A stretch of 64,000 nucleotides of DNA, taken from Sphagnum compactum (Eukaryota > Bryophyta > Sphagnopsida > Sphagnales). Below are positions 12,501 through 21,900 of this stretch, piece by piece. The translations under genes were made by a program, and so were the position numbers. The notes under the pieces are model-generated. The model was not told the DNA's origin and did no database searches. It saw nothing but the letters and a program-made list of their open reading frames with translations. The stretch spans positions 5,403,207-5,467,206 of the forward strand of contig OZ234496.1 in the NCBI GenBank assembly GCA_965153455.1, given 5' to 3'. Position 1 is the stretch's first letter. Every line of letters begins with the position of its first letter.

Positions 12501-12736
12501 TCCTGGAAGAATTCCATGGGGATGTCGTCATGTCCAGGCGCTTTGCCTTTGGGCAGGGCGTGAATCGCCTTGAGGATCTCCTCCAGTGTCAAGCTTTTGG
12601 TGAGGCAGGCGTTTGTTTCTGATGCAACTCTGACTGGGACACTGTCCCAGCATCGTTCTTGCCCTTCCTGAGTACCGGGGACATGCGCCTCCAAGGAGTA
12701 TAGTCTCGCATAGAAGTCGGTGACATAGTGCGAGAG
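9592..12736 (-). pseudogene. LINE reverse transcriptase and zf-RVT remnant, broken
   Basis: From 12736 downward the frame gives the pre-RT SHYVTDFYARLYSLE segment and then a reverse transcriptase: KGKAPGHDDIP, LITLIPKSGD, NWRPITLL, RPNQTGFVEGRS, LLLDFEKAFDRI, SIRQGCPLAPYLF and the catalytic box FTDD at 11840-11851 (usually FADD). A MITE interrupts it near 11,660. The connection region resumes at 11505-11119. The 3' third reaches a zf-RVT domain (HNARPRKVGTLIWLTLNQGLP, then CNICE and HCLLDCP) around 10137-9900. An in-frame stop near 10462 and frame changes near 11.1 kb and 9.7 kb break it. It belongs to the plant L1-like class with a C-terminal zf-RVT and cannot encode a working protein. Confidence 0.9.
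11476..11660. mobile_element. ~183-bp MITE nested in the LINE reverse transcriptase
   Basis: Terminal inverted repeats TAGTGATGACATTCTT (11478-11493) and AAGAATGTCATAACTA (11643-11658) match at 15 of 16 positions. TCCGGAACCC flanks both ends (11468-11477 and 11661-11670), a duplication of 8 to 10 bp depending on where the ends are set. Eight bp would indicate hAT, nine or ten a Mutator-like element. Dropping the element and one duplication joins the frame into KWVPEGEGV, the normal LINE sequence, which confirms insertion after the LINE. It is noncoding and has an internal AAAATTCTT direct repeat. Confidence 0.88.
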
Positions 12737-12786
12737 GTTGGAGTTCTCTAGAACGACCCCAATGTTGGCAGTTATTTGAATTTTTT

Positions 12787-12852
12787 AAAGAACCACCAGT
12801 TCTGGTTCTTATAATATATCAGAAGAAGAGAACCGCTGGTTCCGGTTCTTTG
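12787..12852. repeat. Imperfect inverted repeat of AAAGAACC/GGTTCTTT blocks
   Basis: The stretch starts AAAGAACC and ends GGTTCTTT, and within it GAACC and GGTTC words alternate twice around an AT-rich centre. It lies just outside the LINE, about 390 bp upstream of the sHSP gene 2 heat-shock elements. The spacing of its GAA/TTC words does not fit a heat-shock element. Confidence 0.55.
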
Positions 12853-13238
12853 AGGAAAGTAGAATTCAAAATTCATCCATTCCAGTCATTTCAAAAACCT
12901 TAAAGAACAGATGATTTTCATGAAGAACCTGGCAATGAACTGGTAATTTCATGACCGGTTATCTCTTAGGTTGTGAACCAGGACCGGGTCTATGATTTCT
13001 TTGAGAATCATGGTTATGAATTTCAAGAACAGCCCTGATAACCGCTGTGGCATGTCTGGCTGTTCCTCTTTCTAATAACCGCCCAACACTGAACAAGACG
13101 AGTGTTTTTTTCTGGACAAATTTTGATTTGACTAATTTTGCAAAATGCTTTTGAAAAATTCGCCAGATTTTCGATAACACAAAACTGATTAAAATTCGTT
13201 TTTAAAAAAAAACGAAAATCAAACCCCTGAACGAGACG

Positions 13239-13313
13239 TTTCTAGATCGTTTCTAGAAATCGCGGGGACGGGTTTCTAGAAACTGCTGGTGGGTTGCACC
13301 CGGCCCTATATTT
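13239..13313 (+). promoter_or_regulatory. Heat-shock promoter of sHSP gene 2 (HSEs and TATA box)
   Basis: TTTCTAGAAA occurs perfectly at 13250-13259 and 13273-13282, preceded by a degenerate TTTCTAGATC at 13239-13248. A TATA-like CCCTATATTT is at 13304-13313. The start site should be near 13340, leaving about 680 nt to the ATG. A GTAAAG donor at 13440 and an acceptor CAG just before 14000 suggest that part of this leader is an intron. The arrangement mirrors gene 1. Confidence 0.8.
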
Positions 13314-14017
13314 CCTTCCTCTCCCTCCATCGGATCTGCGCATCGACCGATCTCTTACTCGTGTTCTTCTACTCTCAAGTGTTCTTGCTCTTCGATTTCC
13401 ATTCCGATTGTTCACGTTCTTCGATTTCACCTGTCTTTCGTAAAGGTTTCTCGATCATCATCACTTGCATTGTGCTCTTTTCGTCAGCAGGTACAGTTCT
13501 CAGTTCATTTGCCCTTTGTTTGGACGTCATTTGAGGGTTTTTATGAACTGATAGCTGCTCTCAGGTTTGCCTCCAATTTCACCTCAAGCTCGACGGCTGA
13601 TGCCTGGTTATTGTGCAAGGGAATGGTAGACAGTCTCTCGAGTGACAGGAAGTGGTTTTCTGCTGAGACATTTGTTTGATTATGTAGAGTTCGACTTAAT
13701 GTACCTTGTCCCGTTCTGTTGTTCAAGTCTCAACTCAGACTTACTCTTCACAGATGCTGCAATTGTGACTCTACACTCTCAGCGGATGGTTAAGTGTAGA
13801 AGTATACGTCATCAATTCCAACTCCGTCGATTACATTAGTCTGCGCATCTTAACCAATGCATTATATTCCTTCATATTGCTCCATCAGACTTGCTGACTC
13901 TTGAATTTCGCATCTGACTTCTTTCGCAATCTTGGAAACTCCTGTAGTCTGTCTCGCAGGAATCTCAGAATTTTTAATATACGGGCCGAAGTTTAGTCAG
14001 GCTTCGTGATCCACGAA

Positions 14018-14734
14018 ATGGACCATCCGTTGTTCCAGCTTCTTTGCTTTCCAGATGAGGTGGAGAGATCTTTGAATCCGCCCGCACAGAAGTATGTGCG
14101 TGACAGCAGGGCGATAGCTAGCACTGCAGTGGATGTCAAGGAGTTGCCCCAGTCGTACGTATTCGTCGCCGACTTGCCAGGTCTGAAGTCCGCAGATATA
14201 AAGGTACAAAGGATCACTGCAAATTGTCCCTACCGCAGATCTGTTGGAGCTCTGCTTTCAACAATGTTCTCAAACACATTACTAATTTACTCTTCAATAC
14301 TTGTCCTTGTCCTGTACTGAATTCTTCTCCTACAGTTGGTAGAGAATAGCATCTTCGAAATCTGATGTGTACGAAGCACCAGGTCATAAACCTTTCTTTG
14401 CAGAAGTCTCTTTCCATATGGTTTTTTGCTTGATTTTAGATAAGTTTACTGAACTCGCCGGAGCATGAATCTGGGAATGCAGGTGCAGTTGGAAAATGAC
14501 AATGTGCTTACAATCAGCGGAGAACGGAAGCGTGAAGACCACAATCCTGATGTGAAATTCATTCGCATGGAGCGCAGCGCTGGCAACTTCATGCGGAAAT
14601 TCACCCTGCCTGCTAATGCAGACAAAGAGGGTATTACAGCTGCTTGCCATGATGGTGTGCTCACTGTCACAGTGCCTAAGCTTCCTCCTCCCGAAGCGCC
14701 TAAGCCGAAGAGCATTGAGGTCACTGTGGGGTGA
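14018..14734 (+). CDS. Cytosolic class II small heat-shock protein (gene 2)
   Basis: Exons 14018-14203 and 14483-14734, phase-0 intron of 279 bp, 145 residues: the same lengths (186 and 252 nt) as gene 1. The N-terminal arm [16 protein letters not shown] and [18 protein letters not shown] are class II markers. The alpha-crystallin domain continues in exon 2 ([32 protein letters not shown]) and ends [10 protein letters not shown] with the IEV anchor. Role: cytosolic ATP-independent holdase under heat. The chosen ATG aligns with gene 1; four sense codons lie upstream in frame but begin with GTG. Its stop is about 300 bp from the inverted repeat at 15032-15144 and convergent with the H15 gene. 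Divergence from gene 1 is spread over the protein, so the duplication is not recent. No damage seen. Confidence 0.94.
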
Positions 14735-15031
14735 TACCGTATTTTGTCCACTACTCAGGGTGCTGATCCGCAACCTCTATCGGTATAACATTTTTCAGCA
14801 AACGTAGAAACTGTTTTTCACAATTGTTATACAGTTTTTTGAAGCTAAATACTAGCTGAAATCAAAGATGGATTTTGGAGTATAGAAAGATTTGACAAGG
14901 CGTTTGAGATTAGGTCGATAATTCCTATATGGTGAATATAGTAGCTATGGCAGACCAGACAGTGTGAGTTCTGCAATCTGTTAAACTTCAATTTGCAATA
15001 AAAAATTTCCTTTTTGTAAAATTCTCATTTC

Positions 15032-15144
15032 TTTGTGCAAACAGGTGTTAAATTGACAGTGGTATGTTAGCTCATGATGTGAAGGATTTGTGGAAGCTCA
15101 TGAGACAACAAATCCACTGTCAATTTAACACCTGTTTGCACAAA
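15032..15144. repeat. 31-bp perfect inverted repeat with 51-nt spacer
   Basis: The 31 bases at 15032-15062 (beginning TTTGTGCAAACAGGTGTT) are exactly reverse-complemented at 15114-15144. The similarity stops sharply at both outer ends. The spacer contains GCTCATGA twice. Read as RNA it is a 113-nt hairpin. It lies between convergent genes and could fall in either 3' UTR. It may be a short MITE or a small-RNA precursor; no clear target duplication was found. Confidence 0.85.
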
Positions 15145-15269
15145 TCCTTGTCCCTTGCTTATCAATTCCAACACACTCATGAAATGCAGTCTTAAATTTC
15201 CAATTTGTGTATATGACAAGCTGTGACATGAAGATTGAACAGAATCTAAATATACAACTGCATGCTACA

Positions 15270-16175
15270 TCAATAGTCAGTAGTGTCATCCTCACTACTA
15301 CTAGATCTATGAAATGCTCTAATATACTTCTGACAACATCTTCTGCATTCAGGATGATTCTGACAATGTCCTTGGATGCTGTAACAATCTTTACTATCTA
15401 ATATTGTATCATTGTCTTCTTGAGTACCAAAACGGGCAGACTCAGGTTCACTATCCTCATCCTCCTCCCACCTACCCCTACTATGTGAACTGTCAGTAAG
15501 AGAAGAAAACTTGTGTCTATCCCATCTTCTGTGATTGTTCTCAAATTTTCCTCTTGTTGAGGATCCTGTCCATCGACCACTAGATTTTTCCATTCCAGAT
15601 TTTGATGATGCAGTGTTCGTTAGTTCATTTCTCTTGGCATTGAACTGATATAGTATGCTGTTTGGTTTGCTTAACTTGCTATCTGTCTTGTGATTTATTT
15701 TTGCTAATCTGGGTTTAGTAAATTTCGGATGTTGCAATCTCAGGCCTTCTTCCCCAGATGAAGCATCCTTCAAAATTGGTTGTTTGTTTTCGGGTTTTTC
15801 GGGTTTGATTTTTTGGCCATGTTTTGTACTCTTGCCCAGTCTTTTGTTAGCAACTGCTGATGGGTAGGGAGTTTTGCGAAAGCGTCTCTTCTTAATAGCT
15901 GGAAACTTTTGTTGTCCTTGTGCAGCAGCAATCCTAGTAGTTTTCTTCAGTTGATACCTTCCCCGGCATGATAGTCTCTGCAAAGCTGCTTTCAATCTTA
16001 AGCGAACAGACTTTTTCATACTTGAAGGAATCTTTTTCCTGTATTTTTTCTCCAAGAACTTAAAAATGTCTGCTTCAGTAGCTCCCGGTCGCTCCTTAAG
16101 TGTGGCCAGAGCATCCTCCACTAACACATCTAATGGCTGCTCACATATCTTAGCCTCACTGGATGAATTTCCCAT
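15270..16175 (-). CDS. Linker-histone (H15/GH1) domain protein with Cys/His tail
   Basis: Single open frame of 301 residues from the ATG at 16175. Residues 13-80 (PLDVLVEDALATLKERPGA, DIFKFLEKKYRKKIP, then LRLKAALQRLSCRGRYQLKK) match the winged-helix globular domain of linker histones, which binds nucleosomal or linker DNA. It is followed by a long basic region with RRW/GRW repeats and an acidic WEEDEDSEPESARF patch. The C-terminus has a cysteine/histidine cluster, CYSIQGHCQNHPECRRCC. The tail lacks the Lys/Ala/Pro-rich repeats of true H1, and I see no AT hooks or Myb domain, so it is neither a plain H1, an HMGA nor a TRB-type protein. Nuclear chromatin binding is inferred. The tail might bind zinc. 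It ends about 540 bp from sHSP gene 2, facing it. Confidence 0.8.
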   Translation of the reverse strand: MGNSSSEAKICEQPLDVLVEDALATLKERPGATEADIFKFLEKKYRKKIPSSMKKSVRLRLKAALQRLSCRGRYQLKKTTRIAAAQGQQKFPAIKKRRFRKTPYPSAVANKRLGKSTKHGQKIKPEKPENKQPILKDASSGEEGLRLQHPKFTKPRLAKINHKTDSKLSKPNSILYQFNAKRNELTNTASSKSGMEKSSGRWTGSSTRGKFENNHRRWDRHKFSSLTDSSHSRGRWEEDEDSEPESARFGTQEDNDTILDSKDCYSIQGHCQNHPECRRCCQKYIRAFHRSSSSEDDTTDY

Positions 16176-16459
16176 CACGCTTTTAAGAGCTTGATATCAG
16201 GTTGTCAAATAAACTCATTTCTCCGACATCCAAACACAGAAGCAACCTTTCAGGTTATCAAATAGATTCATTGCTCCAGCATCCAAACATAGAAACTGTA
16301 TTCCCTTGTTCAGAGCTGGGATCTCGAACCTGTGATGTCAACAACACAATTCATAATCTGCCATTTTGACACATCTCAGTGGAATTTCTCCTACTGTGTA
16401 GAGAAATCCAACAACAGAGAGGAAACCACCGAAGTTATTGAGACTACTGACAATCCTAC

Positions 16460-16642
16460 CTCAAGTTTCTTCTCACTTTTCTCTGCAGCATAAACTTCTT
16501 CTAAACTCATTAATGCTCCTGCAAGCTCAGCTTTCCTTGTAAACAATAAGATATCACTTTGAATGGCCTTCCCCTTGGGATCATCATTCCTCCACTCCTT
16601 GCAAAGGTTTGTGTCCTCATCAAAATCCTTCAACAAACACAC
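16460..16642 (-). other. Possible orphan exon, function unknown
   Basis: Between an AG acceptor (GGGAG before 16642) and a donor GTAGGA (after 16460) lies an open 183-nt phase-0 block. It encodes VCLLKDFDEDTNLCKEWRND, then a helical stretch ending AAEKSEKKLE. Composition and splice sites look like a real exon, but I do not recognise the protein and could not find partner exons in 16.7-18.9 kb. It may be a gene fragment. Confidence 0.35.
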
Positions 16643-16899
16643 CTCCCAACAATTTACTCTCAATTGGAAGAAAATAAAACAAATTGCATGAAAGGGTGCT
16701 GAAAGCAACCAAGAGACATGTATATATATCTCATTGATAATGTCCACATGACCCTTGGAGTCTATAGTCCATACAAGTGACAAAATGTGTTCTTTTGAAC
16801 CTAATATTCCCTTTTGCGAATACTGAAGTCCTACTATTGGTTCTATCAATTCAACGGAAATTGAACTCTCTGCAGTATTGAAGAGACACAACAGAGTTT

Positions 16900-18930
16900 A
16901 TAAAGGTGGTGACCTTTGGCAGTGATGATGCTTTTTCTCTTTTGGGTTTCATCACAAGATTTTTATCAATAGGGTGACATCCATCTACCAAAAACGGAAT
17001 AGCTTCTGCTGTCACCCAATGTTTGTTTTGATTGAAAGATGCAATCCAATCAATTCTTCATATTAACTTATGTGCTCTTTTGGGAAATAGCCTTGTTCTT
17101 TGTCCTTAATAGCTTCACAATAACCTGCCAATTCAATGTCACCAGTTTTCAGTGAAGTCAAGGAAACCTTAGTTTAGGGTGGAACAAAAAAAGATCACAT
17201 TTTGTGGTGCCAATAATTGCTTGCTGGGGAAGGTTATATAAGAAGAAAGTTCCACTGTGTAGCATATCACAATTGAACCTGAACTTTCAACAACATCAAT
17301 GTCCAAGGAGCTTTGTGATTCTCACTTGTTCCTGCACACTGAAATGGCTAGAAGTACCACATTTACTAGTTCTGTTGTCTGCTTTGAGGTTGAAATCATA
17401 CTTGGACATAGTATGCAACCAAAAAGAAAAATTCACTCTGGAAGGTCTGCAATAAAAGCTTGGAGACAATTATGCTAGTGCCACCAACCACCTTCATAGT
17501 CATGTTTGATACTTGTGGAATCAACACACTAGAATTACTCAGAAAAGGATGACAATTCATCCAAAGTGTGTTGTGGACAGTGGAATGTATGCAGGCATAC
17601 CTCAACTATCCATGGCAACCTGCACAATTCAATGACTCCATTCTGTAATTTTCAACAATGTCAAATGGTACTAATTTGACAAATTGGAAATGTGGAACCA
17701 AAGGAAACTTTGTCAAAAAGTCCAGCTTCAAATCTCATGTAAAACATATGAGATAACCCATGGATCATCAACAACTAATGGCAGATTTACTGCAGACCAA
17801 CTGATTGGGTAACATTCTGTAGAGATTCCAAGGAGATGATCTCTGTAGATTCTTATATATATACCTTGAAGAATATTTTATCTCTATGAAGTTGCAGAAG
17901 GCAAACTCTCAAAACTTTCAAATGCTGTGAAATGCTCTGAAATACACCTACTACATTGTTTTTCGAACCTGCAAAACTTTACAGTCATTGAATGGGGGTT
18001 CAATGCAGCAACATTTTCCACATTGTCAGATTTACATCAACTCAGTGCCATGGATGCATCTGATGCCACACAAACTATTGTACAACTCAATAGAAAACAG
18101 TAAAAGCTTCTAGTCTCTTCAGGGGGTTGAACAAGTCAAGACACAAGTCATTACTTTTCATACAGAGACAACAAAAAGTGGACCAGATTAAAGTGAGTTG
18201 AGAGCACTGCAGTAACAATCAAGTTGATCAATTATCGTGTGCAATTGTTACAGCTAGTTTGCACTCAAATAAAGCTCAAAATACACATCTTGCTAGTGTA
18301 CACTCTGCAGTTTGTGGCAGACATCTTTTGTGCACATATTTAAACAGTATGTGTGCTATCAACATAGTTGTAAAATATCCAGTAACAATTAATCAACTTG
18401 AACCAGTGGAATTATTGCAGCAGAATTAGGAGACTTGATAGGCAAGGGGTATATGGACCTCTCTAGAAACCTTTCACCAAATACTGGTGAGCTTTTAGTA
18501 AATTCCTACATCGTTGCTAAAAACAAATAGCTTTCCCACATGCAACCTGCCTCATGTGTAACACAGCCACCTTCATCAACATAGTTAGCAAATAGCAACA
18601 AACGTGACTGTGGACATATATGTACCAACCTCATATACACACAATACCTGCCACAATTGGCTCAAGATTGACAAACCAAACACTCAACCACACATATCTA
18701 AACTAGCCACATCACACACAAGCTAACCTGCACCTGAAACATGCTAAAAATAACATGTCAACAGAATATCCACTGTGTGCTACAGCTTACTGAGTTTAGA
18801 TGAGTGACCACACATTTCTGCATCTTTTTATGTTAGGGTATCTCCCATTAAAAGATACTGCTCTTGATGTCCCAATATCTATGGTATCAAAGGCCCCACT
18901 GAATGTATGCCTCCTAGGAAATACACTTCA
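16900..18930. other. Intergenic stretch downstream of SGT1, no gene seen
   Basis: Short stop-interrupted minus-strand pieces near 17.1-17.6 kb have some protein-like character but no recognisable domain. The right part is probably the 3' UTR and flank of SGT1. Confidence 0.45.
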
Positions 18931-18933
18931 ACC

Positions 18934-21900
18934 TCACAACTCCCACTTCTTCATCTCCATGCCTGATGGAGCACTTCCTTCAATTTTCTTGGTTCCAACC
19001 TCCTTCCAGTTTGTGGACAACACTGTCCCATTGGATTCCACCTATAACATGTACAATGCATACCTCTTGGTCAATTAAGCCTGCAAGCAAGGCCACCTAG
19101 TTCTAAAATGTTCCACCTATTTGAGTCTTAGAAAACCATAACTCTCAATGATCACAGATGAATATGCATCTACCTCCAGCAACCAGAATCCAAGAAGAAG
19201 CAAGTTCTGCATAACATCAGGGAATAAAGTGTAGCTACCTCTCAATAGTGCCAACAAATGATCACCTCCAGATAAGTAATCGAAGAGACAGTTCTCAAGT
19301 ACACAAATAGTTGCATACTTTGAGCAGCGAAAAGCCCATAATAAATAAGTAGCACATGAACATAAAAAAAGAACTTACAAAAGATTTATTCATGGCTCGC
19401 CGGGTATCCTCATCAGCATTCCCGTAAATCTCCCGGAACAGTTTGTTCAGTGCTGCATCCCCTTCCAACTTCTCATCCTTCTCCTGCAGCAGAAAAACAT
19501 TCCAAGGCCAACTCCCTTCACGTTCCCACTCCCAGTATTGGAATCCAGAAATCTTCAAGTTCAGACCAGAGATGCAACATGTAACATTTGCAAACTGCCC
19601 TGAACCTGCAATCAAGTGCAAGGTGTGACAACTTTTGAAAGCCCTCTAAATATCTTCGTAAGTACTGAGAGTTTCTCCACACTTGCAATTTGAGTCATCC
19701 TGAGGGATGACCCAATAGTAAGGTCATAGGTAATTTATATCTGAAAAAATGACAGCAACAAATCAGCAAACATGAAAAAAAGAAAACCCAACCCCAAAGA
19801 CCAGAGAACATATACCCAAAAGCCGAGGAGCTGAGGAGCTGTTGTCATTGGTATCTTCAAAATGACTCAATGACAGAAATACCAAACAGAAATCTTTCTT
19901 TTTTCTGGCAACTTCTGGTCCTTTTACTAGAAAGTAAAAAAGGAACCATTTCTTACAAGACTAATTATTAAGCTCATAATTTAAGCTACAAAACTCTCTT
20001 TTGAGTGACAAAGTCTTAAGAACCTAGAACAGTGACTATCACCTTCTCCAAATTTTGGCAGAATATGACCCATGGTAATAACTGCATAATCTAGCTGAGA
20101 GCACTAATCAGAAACTCATCAGAATGATGTTTAAAGCCCTTTGAAACTTGGGTTATGCCTAAATCTAAAAGCTTCAAGAGAAATATTGAAACACCTTTAC
20201 TGAAAAGCATTAAAAACATAAAGCAAATGAAACTTCCTTTCAATGGTCTGTCAACCAGGGGATTCAAGACAAGTTCTTGCAAGCTTAAAACCCACCTCCT
20301 TTTTAACTTCTGCCTCCAGCTTGTCCCAGTCCTTAGCAGGCTTTTTGCTGGATGTTGGATACTTGGCCTTTATCCCCGTGGTTACTGTTTCAAAAACCAT
20401 GCATGACAATAAAGTGTAGGACAATAGACAATTCACTTCTGCTGTGCACTCCAAGGAAAACAACAGTTTCCTCTGACTCAGTAAATGTGATCCTAGTCTA
20501 TTAATTCTGTTGGATAGCACTTATACCAAATCTACAAGCATGGAGACCAGTTATCACCATTTCTCACAGCCACAGTCTGAACAACAGCCTGTGGGATCGC
20601 CTGAAACTCCAGTTGCTTCCACTGAATGCTCTCAGCCTTGACAAGCTTGATCTCCACTTTGGTCTTCAACAAGGTATATCTACATTGTGCAGGGATCACC
20701 TGTGCAAGCCAGTTGAGGAGCCAACCCAGTGAGCCCCTCAAGGACCTTACAAGCAGTGTCTGATTTCAAAACCCTCCTATTACTTTTTTACTCACTCACA
20801 TATACCTGATACAGGTATACATGTGGCTGTAGAAACTACAGGGGATTTCACTAGGATCTTTTGCATAAGGTTTTAACTTATTGAGACCGGCTACATCTCA
20901 TAGCAGTCAGAAGGACCTCAATGTCAGTTACTGACAGTTTCAGAGAAGTACAATTGCTGGTCCCTCTTTACATGCTCTCCTGATTCCAAAAGCCCATAAT
21001 ATGCCTTAAACAACACAGTTCATGTACTGTCCATCAAACTCTAATCTGCTTAGCCCTTCCTCTACCTTCATACTATTTGCAAGTCTGCTAAACAAGACTT
21101 CCAACTCTTATTCCCAAAGCCGCAATGCAATACTGATTCTTCAATATACATTTATCCCTCAACCAGACTTTTCTTTTGCTATTGGTACTGCAAGGATACA
21201 TCATTAATTACTTACACCTCAAGCATATCTCCATGTATGGTCAGAAAGAAAATCTATGTACATTCCACAAGACCCACACCTACCATAATCATGTTCCACA
21301 ACTTACAAGCTCATCATCTATTTGCAAGCCACTCAGAAAATTCATCTCACAGGAACCAATTATCCAGGTTTCATCACTTACCTTGCCAAACAAGCGAAGC
21401 TGCAACGCAAATGGATCTTCCTCCCCTAGATTGATGACAACGCTCAACTGGCAACACACATGTGAAGCTAATCATTACTTCAATTTTATGAAAGACTCAA
21501 CCCAATTTACATGCGGGCTCTCAAAAAAAAACTACTGATATTTCTGCTGCAGCCTTGCAACTGCATGTGCAAATCTACATCATCAGCAGTCTGCTTTGCT
21601 TGCAGCTTGCAACATCAGCAGCTTCTGACCAAAAGGAATCTTCTCAATTGCCTATGACTAACATAAAGTCCCCATTCTCTGCTTCTAGATGCCCCCAAGT
21701 GAATCTCACCTCAAGCAGAATGATTCACAGCAGACCCTCTAATTCAAAAAATGCACTGGAAGTCTATAGTACATTATAACAGTAAACACAAATAAATTTG
21801 AGAAACAAGATCACAGGGTAATAGAGATAGATGGGTAACATACAATCTGCTCTCCAAACTCGACTTTCAAATCTTCTGCTTTAATGCCCTTTGCATAAAC

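Larger units (their letters stand above)
9423..12751 (-). mobile_element. 5'-truncated LINE (L1-type) with 14-bp target-site duplication
   Basis: The element body is 9437-12737 on the minus strand. TTGGAGTTCTCTAG occurs immediately outside both ends, at 9423-9436 and 12738-12751, and is read as the target-site duplication. The body is clearly more GC-rich than its surroundings. It starts inside the region just before the reverse transcriptase, so ORF1 and the endonuclease are missing, as in typical incomplete reverse transcription. There is no poly-A; the element's 3' end instead carries a short GGGGCTGTTGCCCC foldback (plus-strand 9462-9475). The insertion lies between the two sHSP promoters. 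Confidence 0.88.

Noticed and set aside
14384-14773. Minus-strand frames opposite sHSP exon 2 (and the plus-strand equivalents opposite gene 1 at 2859-3381)
   Set aside because: They are antisense shadows of a conserved coding exon; the sense strand matches the protein family.
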